From NCBI RefSeq assembly GCF_042663885.1, contig NZ_JBHSXV010000001.1: a stretch of 64,000 bases of DNA; one strand, written 5' to 3'. A program made the position numbers and the translations under genes. The notes beneath the pieces were generated by a model. The model worked only from the letters and a program-made list of their open reading frames with translations, was not told the DNA's origin and did not search any database. The DNA is from Aquipuribacter hungaricus (GTDB lineage Bacteria; Actinomycetota; Actinomycetes; Actinomycetales; JBBAYJ01). Shown here one piece after another: positions 27,317 through 35,784 of the stretch (position 1 is the stretch's first letter; each line of letters starts with the position of its first letter).

Positions 27317-27652
27317 TCAGCCCTGACGGCCGAGCAGCCGCCAGGGGCGCGCGACGACGACGAACGCCACCGCCGCGGCCGCGAGCGGCCACCCGCCGAT
27401 CCCGTCGAAGAACGACGCGCTGGCCTCGACCGGCGGCTGGGCGCCCCCAGCCTCGGCCCCGTCGCCCAGGACCATCCCCACGAGCCCCTGCAGGATCAGC
27501 ACGATGCCCAGAGCCAGCGCCGCCGCCCGGACACCGTGGCGCCACAGGGGCCCCGGCTGCTGCCCGTCGCCCCGTCCCTGCCGGGGCGCCCCGTCCCCGT
27601 CCCCGTCGTCCGTGCCGTCCACGTCGCCCATGCCGTCCACGTCGTCTGTCAT
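27317..27652 (-). CDS. Small membrane protein downstream of pcrA
   Basis: A 111-residue protein with an Asp/Gly-rich N terminus (DDVDGMGDVDGTDDGDGDG, which would favour an outside or cytosolic acidic tail) and two hydrophobic helices (ALALGIVLILQGLVGMVLGD and PLAAAAVAFVVVARPW). It begins 9 bp after the pcrA stop and is likely co-transcribed. No domain is recognised. ATG start at 27652. Confidence 0.6.
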   Translation of the reverse strand: MTDDVDGMGDVDGTDDGDGDGAPRQGRGDGQQPGPLWRHGVRAAALALGIVLILQGLVGMVLGDGAEAGGAQPPVEASASFFDGIGGWPLAAAAVAFVVVARPWRLLGRQG

Positions 27653-27661
27653 CTGCCCGCC

Positions 27662-30094
27662 TCAGAGCTTCTCGACGGGGGCGTAGCGGAGCAGGAGCTT
27701 CTTCTCCCCCAGGTCCCGGAAGTCGATGGTCGCCACCGCGCGGTCGCCCTCACCGGCCACCGTGACGACGCTGCCCATGCCGAACGAGTCGTGGCTGACC
27801 CGGTCGCCGGGCTCCAGGTGAACGACGTCGCGGGTGCCGGACGTGCGCACGCCGGGGCGCATCGCCACCCGGGCCATCGCCGGCGTGAGCGCCCGGCCGG
27901 TGCCGTAGGCCTGGGACCCGCTGCCCATCCCCATCCCGGCCGCCTCGACCGCGGAGGTGGAGCGCTTCCAGTCGAGGAGCTCGGGCGGCACCTCGTCGAG
28001 GAAACGGCTGGCGGGGAAGTACTGCGGCTGCCCCCACGCGCTGCGGACCCCGGCACGGCTCAGGTACAGCCGCTCGCGCGCCCGGGTGATGCCGACGTAG
28101 GCGAGCCGTCGCTCCTCGGCGATCCCCAGCGGGTCGTCGAGGGAGCGCATGTGGGGGAACGTGCCGTCCTCCATGCCGGACAGGAACACGACCGGGAACT
28201 CCAGCCCCTTGGCCGTGTGCAGCGTCATGAGCGTGACCTGGCCGGTGTCCTGCGGGCCCATGCCGTCCGGCCGGTCGGGGATGGCGTCGGAGTCCGCGAC
28301 GAGCGAGGTCCGCTCGAGGAACTCCGCCAGGCTGCCGTCCGGGTTGGCCTGGTCGTACTCCGCGGCGACGCCGAGCAGCTCCGACAGGTTGTCCAGGCGG
28401 CCCTCGTCCTGCGGGTCGCGGCTGGTGCGCAGCTCGGCGAGGTACCCGGAGCGGTCGAGCACCGCGGCGAGGACCGCCTCCACGCTCGCCCCGGACTCCA
28501 CGACCGTGCGCAGCTCGTCCATCATCTCGACGAAGGACGCCAGGCAGCTCGTCGAGCGGCTGGCGAGGCCCGGGACGTCGTCCAGGCGGGCGAGCGCGGC
28601 GCCGAAGCTGATCCGCTGGTTCTCCGCGTAGCCGGCGACCAGGGCCTCGGCGCGCTCCCCGATCCCCCGCTTGGGGACGTTGACGATGCGGCGCAGGTTG
28701 ACGGAGTCGTCCGGGTTGGCCAGGGCCCGCAGGTACGCCATGGCGTCCTTGACCTCACGGCGCTCGTAGAAGCGGGTGCCGCCGACGACGACGTAGGGCA
28801 CGCCGGTGCGGACGAGCACCTCCTCCATCGCCCGGGACTGGTTGTTGGTCCGGTAGAAGACCGCGACGTCGCCGTAGGAGTAGCCGTGCTCGTCACGCAG
28901 CCGGTCGATCTCCTCCACGACGAAGGCGGCCTCGTCGTGCTCGGAGTCCGCGACGTAGCCGATGATCTTGGGCCCCGCCCCCGAGGCGGTCCACAGCCGC
29001 TTGTCCTTGCGGCCGGGGTTGCGCGCGATGACGGCGTTCGCCGCGTCCAGCACCGTCTGCGTCGAGCGGTAGTTCTGCTCCAGCAGGACGACGTGGGCGT
29101 CGGGGTAGTCCGCCTCGAACTCCTCGATGTTGCGGATCGTCGCGCCGCGGAAGGCGTAGATCGACTGGTCCGCGTCGCCGACGACGGTGAGCTCGCTCGG
29201 CGGGACGGGCGGCGCGGAGCCGGTCGGGCGGGCCGCCTCGGCGTCGGCGAGGTCCTGGTCGGTGCCCGGCAGCTCCTTGTCGTAGCCGCCGACGAGCTCC
29301 CGGACCAGCGTGTACTGGGCGTGGTTGGTGTCCTGGTACTCGTCGACGAGGACGTGGCGGAAGCGGCGGCGGTAGTGCTCGGCGACCTCGGGGAACGCCT
29401 GGAACAGGTGGACCACCTGCATGATGAGGTCGTCGAAGTCCATGGCGTGCGCCTCGCGCAGGCGCCGGGTGTAGCCGCGGTAGACGTCGAGCAGGACGAG
29501 CTCGTCGGCGGTGCCGTCGACGACCTTCGCCGCGTAGGCGTCCGGGTCGAGAAGCTCGTTCTTGAGCGTGGAGATCCGGCCGGCGAGCGCGCGCGCCGGG
29601 TACTTCTTCGGGTCCAGGTCGAGGTCGCGGACCGTGATGGCGACCAGGCGCTGGGTGTCCGCGGCGTCGTAGATGGAGAACCCCGAGCGCAGCCCGAGCC
29701 GCGAGGACTCGTAGCGGAGGATGCGGACCGCGGCGGAGTGGAACGTCGAGACCCACATCGTCCGGGCGCGCGGGCCGACCAGCGCCTCGACGCGCTCGCG
29801 CATCTCGGCGGCGGCCTTGTTGGTGAACGTGATGGCCAGGACCTCGCCGGGGCGGACCCCGCGGGCGGCCAGCAGGTGGGCGATGCGGTAGGCCAGCACC
29901 CGGGTCTTGCCGGAGCCGGCGCCGGCCACGACGAGCAGGGGCGTGCCGGCGTGCGTGACCGCCTCGCGCTGGGCCGGGTTGAGGTCGGCGAGCAGGTCCT
30001 GCACCGGGGCCGCGGGGGGCCGGGCGGACAGGGGCCGGGGCTGGACCCCGCCGAGGACGGGGACCTCGGGGAGGTCGTCGAAGAGGGTGCTCAT
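27662..30094 (-). CDS. pcrA: ATP-dependent DNA helicase UvrD/PcrA
   Basis: A superfamily 1A helicase of 810 residues that unwinds 3'-5' in nucleotide-excision and mismatch-linked repair. Visible motifs: Q-motif LNPAQREAVTHA, Walker A VVAGAGSGKTRVL near residue 58, motif Ia ITFTNKAAAEMRERV, Walker B HVLVDEYQDTNHAQY, motif III GDADQSIYAFRGA, motif IV LLEQNYRSTQ, and motifs V/VI TLHTAKGLEFPVVFL and EERRLAYVGITRARERLYL. The C terminus has the VVTVAGEGDRAVATIDF domain that contacts RNA polymerase in PcrA. The ATG at 30094 (MSTLFDDLP) is chosen because 51 codons upstream lack conservation. A TAGACT hexamer ten bases upstream is the likely -10. Confidence 0.95.
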   Translation of the reverse strand: MSTLFDDLPEVPVLGGVQPRPLSARPPAAPVQDLLADLNPAQREAVTHAGTPLLVVAGAGSGKTRVLAYRIAHLLAARGVRPGEVLAITFTNKAAAEMRERVEALVGPRARTMWVSTFHSAAVRILRYESSRLGLRSGFSIYDAADTQRLVAITVRDLDLDPKKYPARALAGRISTLKNELLDPDAYAAKVVDGTADELVLLDVYRGYTRRLREAHAMDFDDLIMQVVHLFQAFPEVAEHYRRRFRHVLVDEYQDTNHAQYTLVRELVGGYDKELPGTDQDLADAEAARPTGSAPPVPPSELTVVGDADQSIYAFRGATIRNIEEFEADYPDAHVVLLEQNYRSTQTVLDAANAVIARNPGRKDKRLWTASGAGPKIIGYVADSEHDEAAFVVEEIDRLRDEHGYSYGDVAVFYRTNNQSRAMEEVLVRTGVPYVVVGGTRFYERREVKDAMAYLRALANPDDSVNLRRIVNVPKRGIGERAEALVAGYAENQRISFGAALARLDDVPGLASRSTSCLASFVEMMDELRTVVESGASVEAVLAAVLDRSGYLAELRTSRDPQDEGRLDNLSELLGVAAEYDQANPDGSLAEFLERTSLVADSDAIPDRPDGMGPQDTGQVTLMTLHTAKGLEFPVVFLSGMEDGTFPHMRSLDDPLGIAEERRLAYVGITRARERLYLSRAGVRSAWGQPQYFPASRFLDEVPPELLDWKRSTSAVEAAGMGMGSGSQAYGTGRALTPAMARVAMRPGVRTSGTRDVVHLEPGDRVSHDSFGMGSVVTVAGEGDRAVATIDFRDLGEKKLLLRYAPVEKL

Positions 30095-30104
30095 CTGGGT
30101 CCCG

Positions 30105-30110
30105 AGTCTA
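30105..30110 (-). promoter_or_regulatory. Predicted -10 (TAGACT) for pcrA
   Basis: TAGACT on the minus strand lies ten bases before the pcrA ATG, predicting a leader of only a few bases. Confidence 0.45.
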
Positions 30111-30231
30111 CGGCGGCCCCCCGACGGGCAGGCGCCGCCGCACGCCGTGGCGGGCCCTGCCTGTGCACCCGTCCGGCGCAGCCGGCCTGTGGGCACAGGG
30201 GCAGCCGTCGGCGGACGTCGGAGCTCCGCCG

Positions 30232-30263
30232 TACGCTTGGTTGACACCGCAACGGTCAGGAGA
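30232..30263 (+). promoter_or_regulatory. Predicted -10 and ribosome-binding site for the PIG-L gene
   Basis: TACGCT (30232-30237) is a likely -10; AGGAGA (30258-30263) lies five bases before the GTG at 30269, so unlike many neighbours this message has a normal leader and ribosome-binding site. Confidence 0.5.
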
Positions 30264-30268
30264 CCCCC

Positions 30269-30994
30269 GTGCCCAAGCCCGACACCGAGATCGAGCGCGC
30301 CCTAGTCGTGGGCGCCCACCCGGACGACATCGACTTCGGCAGCGCCGGGACGGTGGCCACCTGGGTCGACGCCGGTATCGAGGTGACGTACCTGCTGGTC
30401 ACCCGTGGCGACCAGGGCGGGTTCGACGACACCCCCCGCGAGCAGATGGCCGCGATCCGCGAGGCCGAGCAGCGCGCCGCCGCCAAGGCCGTGGGCGTCA
30501 CCGACGTCCGCTTCCTCGAGGGCTACCGCGACGGCTGGGTCGAGCCGACCCGCGAGCTCGAGCGCGACATCGCGCGCGTCATCCGCCAGGTCCGCCCCCA
30601 GCGCATGCTCATCCAGTCCCCGGAGCGCAACTACGAGCGCCTGCCCGCCTCGCACTCCGACCACCTGGCCACCGGGGAGGCGGCGATCCGCGCGATCTAC
30701 CCGACGGCCCGCAACCCCTACGCCTGGCCGGAGCTGGTGAGCGACGAGGGCCTCGAGCCCTGGATCGTCACCGAGGTGTTCATCGTCGCCCACCCCGGCG
30801 CGGACCACGCCGTCGACGTCACGCACGCCTTCGACCGCAAGATCGCCGCGCTGCGCGAGCACCGCAGCCAGACCGAGCACATGGGCGACGAGCTCGAGCC
30901 GATGGTCCGCGACTGGCTCACCCGCAACGCCGGCGTCGGCGGCCTGCCGGACGGGCACCTCGCCGAGATGTACCTGGTGACCGAGCTGAGCTGA
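30269..30994 (+). CDS. PIG-L family deacetylase
   Basis: A zinc-dependent N-deacetylase of the LmbE/PIG-L family, 241 residues. The zinc motif AHPDDIDFGSAG (HPDD) is near residue 16, VTRGDQGG follows, and ERNYERLPASHSDHLATGEAAIRA contains the HSDH zinc ligand pair; the C-terminal HPGADHAVDVT and HRSQTEHMG complete the fold. The family includes MshB and Mca of mycothiol metabolism as well as antibiotic and lipid deacetylases. The sequence around NPYAWPELV is typical of the actinobacterial LmbE group of unknown substrate, so a mycothiol role is possible but unproven. GTG start with AGGAG. Confidence 0.88.
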   Translation: MPKPDTEIERALVVGAHPDDIDFGSAGTVATWVDAGIEVTYLLVTRGDQGGFDDTPREQMAAIREAEQRAAAKAVGVTDVRFLEGYRDGWVEPTRELERDIARVIRQVRPQRMLIQSPERNYERLPASHSDHLATGEAAIRAIYPTARNPYAWPELVSDEGLEPWIVTEVFIVAHPGADHAVDVTHAFDRKIAALREHRSQTEHMGDELEPMVRDWLTRNAGVGGLPDGHLAEMYLVTELS

Positions 30995-31079
30995 GCGCTC
31001 AGTCCGGCGCCCGCCGCCGGTCTGCCCGTCGGACGCCGTCACCCCGCCGGCGCACCCAGAGGGCAGGAGCGTGGTCATC

Positions 31080-31934
31080 GTGGCGAACGTCGACGGCGAG
31101 ACCGAGGGCGAGGTCGTGCTCGACGGGCTCGGCTTCGCGGAGTCACCCCGCTGGCGCGACGGTGCGCTGTTCGTGCCGGACTGGGCCGCCGGCGAGGTGC
31201 ACCGTGTCGGCCCGGACGGTCGGGCGGAGGTCGTGGCCCGCTGCGCCTCGTTCCCGCTGTGCGTCGACCTCGACGCCGCGGGGACCCTGCTCCTCGTCAG
31301 CTCCGGCACCTCGGAGCTCCTGCGGCAGGAGCTCGACGGCACGCTCGCCGTCCACGCGGACCTGTCGTCCGCCGGGTCGCCGCCCTGGAACGAGGTGCTC
31401 GTCGGCCCCGACGGGACCGCGTGGGTCGACGCGATTGGGTTCGCGTTCCCCGACGGCGACCCCCGGCCGGGCTACGTGGTCGCGGTGCGGCCCGACGGCT
31501 CGGTCGTCCGCGCCGCCGACGACCTGATGTTCCCCAACGGGATGGCGCTGGTCGACGGCCGCGCGACGCTGCTGGTCGCCGAGTCCTACCGCCACCGCAT
31601 CACCGCCTTCGACGTCCGGCCCGACGGCGGCCTGGACGGGCGCCGGGTGTGGGCGGACCTCGGCGAGGGGACGCCGGACGGCGTCTGCGCCGACTCCGAG
31701 GGCGCGCTCTGGTACGCCGACGTCCCGGCGCAGCGGTGCGTGCGCGTGCGGGAGGGCGGCGAGGTCCTGGACGTCGTGACGACGGACCGGGGGTGCTTCT
31801 CCTGCGTCCTCGGCGGGGACGACGGACGGACGCTGTTCGTCGTCGGGCAGCGGTGGGGCGGACCGGACGAGGGGGCCAGCGGCCGGGTCCTGGCGGTCAG
31901 GGTCGGCGTGCCCGGCGTCACCGGCGCGGCCTGA
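31080..31934 (+). CDS. SMP-30/gluconolactonase family protein
   Basis: A six-bladed beta-propeller hydrolase of 284 residues. Conserved parts are GFAESPRWRDGALFVPDWAAGEVHRV (metal-binding Glu in the AESPRW motif), FPLCVDLDAAGTLLLVS, NEVLVGPDGTAWVDAIGF, DDLMFPNGMALVDG (Asn of the metal site), LLVAESYRHRITAFDV and TPDGVCADSEGALWYADVPA (Asp of the metal site). These fit lactonases of the SMP-30/LRE group; the exact lactone is unknown. The GTG at 31071 is only one base after AGGAG, so the GTG at 31080, ten bases after it, is preferred; they are in frame. Confidence 0.85.
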   Translation: MANVDGETEGEVVLDGLGFAESPRWRDGALFVPDWAAGEVHRVGPDGRAEVVARCASFPLCVDLDAAGTLLLVSSGTSELLRQELDGTLAVHADLSSAGSPPWNEVLVGPDGTAWVDAIGFAFPDGDPRPGYVVAVRPDGSVVRAADDLMFPNGMALVDGRATLLVAESYRHRITAFDVRPDGGLDGRRVWADLGEGTPDGVCADSEGALWYADVPAQRCVRVREGGEVLDVVTTDRGCFSCVLGGDDGRTLFVVGQRWGGPDEGASGRVLAVRVGVPGVTGAA

Positions 31935-31940
31935 GCCGGC

Positions 31941-32300
31941 TCAGCCGAGGAAGCGGTCGCTCCACAGCACGGCGACGCCGGTGTCGAGCAGCGCGAGCAG
32001 GCCGATGCCGTGCAGCAGGCCCCGGGGGATGCTGTCCTTGCGCCGGTTCACCCAGACCAGGACGGCGATCGCGAGGGCGACGACGAGCTTGACGGTGATC
32101 TTGGCGTCGTCGATGCCCTCGCCGCCGAACACCGGGTAGGCGAGGCCGACGAGCAGCAGCCCGGTGACCAGCGACGTCAGCGCGCCGTGGACCATCGCCG
32201 GGACGACGCGCGGGTGGCGCACCGTCGACATCCAGCCCCCGACGACACCCGCCATCCCGACGAGGTGCAGCACGACCAGGACGCCGTACAGGATGGTCAT
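31941..32300 (-). CDS. Four-helix integral membrane protein
   Basis: A 119-residue hydrophobic protein with four likely membrane helices (LYGVLVVLHLVGMAGVVGGWM, LTSLVTGLLLVGLAYPV, VKLVVALAIAVLVWV and GIGLLALLDTGVAVLW). His residues in the first helix (HLVG) and HGALTS, plus a conserved Lys in DAKITVKLVVA, resemble small actinobacterial membrane proteins often called integral membrane or CopD-like; the function is not established. It converges on the SMP-30 gene. The ATG at 32300 has a leaderless -10. Confidence 0.7.
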   Translation of the reverse strand: MTILYGVLVVLHLVGMAGVVGGWMSTVRHPRVVPAMVHGALTSLVTGLLLVGLAYPVFGGEGIDDAKITVKLVVALAIAVLVWVNRRKDSIPRGLLHGIGLLALLDTGVAVLWSDRFLG

Positions 32301-32306
32301 GCGGTG

Positions 32307-32312
32307 ACCCTA
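32307..32312 (-). promoter_or_regulatory. Predicted -10 (TAGGGT) for leaderless start at 32300
   Basis: TAGGGT on the minus strand, six bases before the ATG, in the 22-bp gap after the GST gene. Confidence 0.55.
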
Positions 32313-32322
32313 CGTGCGGGGG

Positions 32323-33315
32323 TCAGTCACCGAGCGCAGGCGCGACCGCGGGCCAGACCGACAGGTCCGGGCCCTTGGGCACGACCCCGGTCGGGTTGAT
32401 GGCCGGGTGCGTGACGTAGTAGTGCCGCTTGATGTGGTCGAAGTCGACCGTGCTCCCCCAGCCCGGCAGGGCGTAGAGCTCGCGGGCGTAGCGCCAGAGG
32501 TTCGGCATCTCGGTGAGCTTGCTGCGGTTGGTCTTGAAGTGGCCGTGGTAGGCCGCGTCGAACCGGACCAGGGTGGTGAACAGCCGGACGTCGACCTCGC
32601 GGGGCTCGTCGCCCATGAGGAACCGGGACGACCCGAGCCGCTCCTCGAGCACGTCGAGGCGGGCGAAGAGCCGGTCGTAGGCCTCCTCGTACGCCTCCTG
32701 CTCGGTGGCGAAGCCGCAGCGGTAGACCCCGTTGTTGACGTCGGCGTAGATCTCGTCGATGAGGGGCTGCATCTCCGCGCGCAGGTCCTCCGGCCACAGG
32801 TCGGGGGCGCCGGGACGGTGGTGCTCGACCCACTCCGTCGACAGGTCGAGCGTGATCTGCGGGTAGTCGTTGGTGACGACGTGCCCGGTGAGGGTGTCGA
32901 CGATGCACGGCACCGTGACGCGACCCTCGAACGTGGGGTCGGTCGCCAGGTAGGCCTCGGACAGGTGCTCGATGCCCAGGACGGGGTCCCGGTGGCCCTC
33001 GTCGAGCCAGAACCGCCAGCCCGGCTCCTCGCGGACCGGGTCGACGACCGCGAGGGAGATGGCGTCCTGCAGGCCCAGGAGGCCGCGGACGATCAGCGAG
33101 CGGTGCGCCCAGGGGCAGGCCAGGCAGACGACGAGCCGGTAGCGGCCGACCTCGACCGGCCACCGGCCCTGGTTGTCCGGGCCCTCGCCCGGGGCGGAGG
33201 TGCTGTCGCGGCTGATGCGCCCGGTGAAGTGGTTCGCCTGGCGCTTCCACTCGCCGCGCTCGGACACCTCGCCGGCGAACTGGGCCTTGTCCGGGGCAGA
33301 GGGGGTCGTCGTCAC
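32323..33315 (-). CDS. Xi-class glutathione S-transferase / glutathionyl-hydroquinone reductase-like protein
   Basis: A 330-residue member of the YqjG/Gto (xi-class) family. The catalytic motif CLACPWAHRSLIVRGL (CPWA, Cys near residue 60) is present, followed by VPCIVDTLTGHVVTNDYPQIT, the helical domain with DIYADVNNGVYRCGFAT-like text (EIYADVNNGVYRCGFATEQ), RFLMGDEPREVDVRLFTTLVRFD and NLWRYARELYALPG. In glutathione users it reduces glutathionyl-hydroquinones; actinobacteria normally use mycothiol, so the true thiol is uncertain. The GTG at 33315 overlaps the double-NUDIX stop by four bases and also has a TACCAT hexamer six bases upstream. Confidence 0.88.
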   Translation of the reverse strand: MTTTPSAPDKAQFAGEVSERGEWKRQANHFTGRISRDSTSAPGEGPDNQGRWPVEVGRYRLVVCLACPWAHRSLIVRGLLGLQDAISLAVVDPVREEPGWRFWLDEGHRDPVLGIEHLSEAYLATDPTFEGRVTVPCIVDTLTGHVVTNDYPQITLDLSTEWVEHHRPGAPDLWPEDLRAEMQPLIDEIYADVNNGVYRCGFATEQEAYEEAYDRLFARLDVLEERLGSSRFLMGDEPREVDVRLFTTLVRFDAAYHGHFKTNRSKLTEMPNLWRYARELYALPGWGSTVDFDHIKRHYYVTHPAINPTGVVPKGPDLSVWPAVAPALGD

Positions 33316-34433
33316 CTGACGATGGTACGAGCGGCCGGGTGCCCCAGCAGCACCAGAGCGTCGCGCACCAGGGATCCGACCGGCATCCCGGGCAGGTCGG
33401 CCAGGGCGACCCAGCGCGCCTCGGCGGTGGACCCGCCCACCTCGACGACCTCGGGCCGGCCCGCTCCGACCGTCACCTCGAAGACGACGCGGACGCCGTG
33501 GAAGTCCTCGAGCACCCCCGCGGGCGAGCGCCCGACGAAGTGCCTGCTGCTGGCACCGACCAGCCGGGACCCCAGGACGGGCAGCCCGGTCTCCTCGTGC
33601 AGCTCGCGGACGAGCCCGTCCTCGACGGTCTCGCCGTGGTCGATGCCGCCACCGGGAAGGGTCCAGCGCCCGGGCCCGCCGACGTGGTCGGCGAGCCGGG
33701 TGAGCAGCACCTCGGCGTCCTCCGCGCCCCCTGCCCCGTCCACCCCGTCGGCCCCGTCGGCCCCGTCGGCCCCGTCGGCCCCGTCGGCCCCGTCGGCCCC
33801 GTCGGCCCCGCCGGCCCCGCCGGCCCCGTCGGCCCCGTCGGCCCCGTCGGCCCGGCCGCGCAGGGCCAGGCCGTAGGCGCCTACCCGCAGGCGCGGCACG
33901 GCGTCCGCCGTACCGTCGGCGGCCGCGCCGGGGACGGTGCCGCCGGCGACCCCGGACAGCGGCGCGAGGGCGTCGAGGTCCGGCGCGAGCGGCCCCAGCT
34001 CCACCTCGGGCAGGCCGAGGGCCCGGGCGGCGTACGGGGCCAGGGGCAGCCCGGCGGCCTCGTCCGGGGTGAGGACCGCGAGCCGCTCGCTCGAGCCGTC
34101 GACCTCGGTGCGGAGGGTGCCGCCGAGCACCTCGACGTCGTAGACGAGCCGGACCGTGTGGAGCCGGACCCCGCGGTGCGGCAGGTCGAGGACGTCGGTG
34201 AGCACCTGGCGCAGCGCGACGGGACGGACCTGCAGGCCGGTCTCCTCCGCGACCTCGCGGACGACGGCCTCGTCGGGGTGCTCGCCGTGGTCGACGCCCC
34301 CGCCGGGCAGGAACCAGCGCCCCGCCAGGTCCGAGCGCCGCGACGCCTCGACGAGGACGACCCGGTCCCCCGGCCCGTCGTCGGCGGACGGGTGGAGCAG
34401 GGCGTACGCGGCGAGGCGGGTGACCGGCCTCAC
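33312..34433 (-). CDS. Protein with two NUDIX domains joined by a Gly-Ala-Asp repeat linker
   Basis: A 373-residue protein with two NUDIX hydrolase domains. The first box is GGGVDHGEHPDEAVVREVAEE (about residues 44-64), the second GGGIDHGETVEDGLVRELHEE (about 269-289); both keep the metal-binding REVAEE/RELHEE glutamates, so both may be active. Between them a variable segment leads into 14 tripeptides of A-D/G-G type encoded by a 9-bp repeat. NUDIX enzymes cleave nucleoside diphosphates linked to another group; the substrate is unknown. The GTG at 34433 overlaps the DUF3817 stop and its own stop overlaps the GST start. Splitting by the repeat suggests domain duplication followed by repeat growth. 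Confidence 0.85.
   Translation of the reverse strand: MRPVTRLAAYALLHPSADDGPGDRVVLVEASRRSDLAGRWFLPGGGVDHGEHPDEAVVREVAEETGLQVRPVALRQVLTDVLDLPHRGVRLHTVRLVYDVEVLGGTLRTEVDGSSERLAVLTPDEAAGLPLAPYAARALGLPEVELGPLAPDLDALAPLSGVAGGTVPGAAADGTADAVPRLRVGAYGLALRGRADGADGADGAGGAGGADGADGADGADGADGADGADGVDGAGGAEDAEVLLTRLADHVGGPGRWTLPGGGIDHGETVEDGLVRELHEETGLPVLGSRLVGASSRHFVGRSPAGVLEDFHGVRVVFEVTVGAGRPEVVEVGGSTAEARWVALADLPGMPVGSLVRDALVLLGHPAARTIVR
33726..33851. repeat. 9-bp tandem repeat (14 units) inside the double-NUDIX gene
   Basis: GTCGGCCCC-type units repeat 14 times. On the minus strand they read three ADG, two AGG, seven ADG, one VDG and one AGG triplets. The unit length keeps the frame, so length changes would only alter the linker. 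Confidence 0.9.
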
Positions 34434-34819
34434 CGGGCGGCGGCGCGCCGGCCGTCGGTGGCACCGGGACCCCGGCCGGTGTCAGGGTCCAGGCCCGCCC
34501 CCCGGCGCCTGTCCGCCTCGGCCCGGACGTCGGCGGTGACCCGCCGCTCCGCGAGGAAGGACAGGAAGGGCACGGTGCCGGCGAGCAGCACGGCGAGCGT
34601 GGTGAGCGGGCGCCAGCGCCGCCGGCTGGCCAGGTCGATGCCGGTGGCCAGGTAGACCATGTACCCGAAGCCGTGGACCGGGCTGACGGTTCGGGACAGC
34701 ACGTCGGAGCGGACGCCGAACAGGTCCGTGTAGCGCAGCAGGATGCCCGCGGTCAGCAGCAGGAGGAACGTCCCGACGATCCACGCCACGACGCGGAACC
34801 TCTTCAGGGCGGCGGTCAT
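34430..34819 (-). CDS. DUF3817 membrane protein
   Basis: A 129-residue membrane protein of the DUF3817 family. It begins MTAALKRFRVVAWIVGTFLLLLTAGILLRY, continues SPVHGFGYMVYLATGIDLASRRRW (a conserved HGF/Y segment) and has a third hydrophobic stretch, LTTLAVLLAGTVPFLSFLAERRV; the C terminus is a polar Arg/Asp tail. The ATG overlaps the SURF1 stop (ATGA), and the gene's stop overlaps the NUDIX start. In actinobacteria DUF3817 proteins often neighbour SURF1, so a link to membrane respiration is possible. Confidence 0.85.
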   Translation of the reverse strand: MTAALKRFRVVAWIVGTFLLLLTAGILLRYTDLFGVRSDVLSRTVSPVHGFGYMVYLATGIDLASRRRWRPLTTLAVLLAGTVPFLSFLAERRVTADVRAEADRRRGAGLDPDTGRGPGATDGRRAAAR

Positions 34820-35706
34820 GCGGGGGTCCTCTCGCGGGGGGCGGTGCCGGCCGGGCCGGGCGGGTCCGTGGGGTCGGTGGAGGCGTCCGGGCCGGGGGGA
34901 CCGGTCGGGTCGGTCTCGTCGTCCAGGTCGGCCAGGTCGCGGCGGCGGGGGTCCGTGCGGGCGGCGTCGTCGCGCAGCATCCGCCACCAGAGCACGACGG
35001 CGAAGCCGGCGAAGACGAACCACTGTGCGGAGTAGGCCAGGTTGCGCCAGTCGCGGGCGCCGGTGTCCTCGGCGGGCGGGCCGGGGAGCAGCTCCAGGTC
35101 GGCCCCGGCCGCCTGGGACGGGGTGGGCGCGGTGACGACGAAGCCGGGCACGAGCGCCTCCGGCCAGCGGTTGGCCAGGTCGGCCGCGGCGAGCAGCGGC
35201 ACCACGCCCTCGGGCTGCACGACCTCGGCCGGGACGTCGAGCGGCTCGGACTGCTGGAGCCAGCCGACGACGGTGGCCGCCCCCGCGGGCTCGTCGACCG
35301 TCTGCGCGGGGCTGCCCGCCGGGGACGGCAGCCAGCCGCGGACCACCGGCAGGAGGGCGGGCCCGTCGGGGCCCTGCACCTCCAGGGCGGTCACGGCCCA
35401 GCGTCCGGGGCGCCCGTCGAGGTCGCGGTCGGCCACGAGCAGCGTGCGGTCGGTGCGCCAGCGTCCGGTCGCGGCGACCAGGTCCCCCGCCGCCGTCTCG
35501 GGGACCGCGGCCCCGGTGGTGCCGGCGAGCGCCACGACGTCCGGCAGCGAGGCCGCCTCGACGGTGGCCAGGTCGACGGCGGCGCGCGGGGCCTCCGGGA
35601 CGCTGCGCTCCCACTGCCATCGGCCGAGCAGGACCATGCCCGCCACGGCGGCCACGAGGACCAGCGTCAGCGCGGCCCAGCGCCACGTGAGCAGGGTCCG
35701 GACCAC
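34816..35706 (-). CDS. SURF1 family cytochrome c oxidase biogenesis protein
   Basis: A 296-residue protein of the SURF1 family, which assists assembly of haem-copper oxidases in the cytoplasmic membrane. It has two helices: WAALTLVLVAAVAGMVLLGRWQWER near the N terminus, with the family's LGRWQWER motif, and YSAQWFVFAGFAVVLWWRML near residue 225, with a periplasmic domain between (LLPVVRGWLP is the conserved VRGW). A Pro/Asp-rich cytosolic tail of about 45 residues is extra. The GTG at 35706 follows TACCCT at a 7-base distance (leaderless). It heads the SURF1-DUF3817-NUDIX-GST operon. Confidence 0.9.
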   Translation of the reverse strand: MVRTLLTWRWAALTLVLVAAVAGMVLLGRWQWERSVPEAPRAAVDLATVEAASLPDVVALAGTTGAAVPETAAGDLVAATGRWRTDRTLLVADRDLDGRPGRWAVTALEVQGPDGPALLPVVRGWLPSPAGSPAQTVDEPAGAATVVGWLQQSEPLDVPAEVVQPEGVVPLLAAADLANRWPEALVPGFVVTAPTPSQAAGADLELLPGPPAEDTGARDWRNLAYSAQWFVFAGFAVVLWWRMLRDDAARTDPRRRDLADLDDETDPTGPPGPDASTDPTDPPGPAGTAPRERTPA

Positions 35707-35713
35707 GCCCCCC

Positions 35714-35719
35714 AGGGTA
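35714..35719 (-). promoter_or_regulatory. Predicted -10 (TACCCT) for the SURF1 operon
   Basis: TACCCT on the minus strand, seven bases before the GTG at 35706. Confidence 0.5.
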
Positions 35720-35784
35720 CGGACCCCCGGCGGCGGGCCGACGACGAGGCGGGTCTCCGGGGCGCTGTCAGGAGCCGCCGGGGC

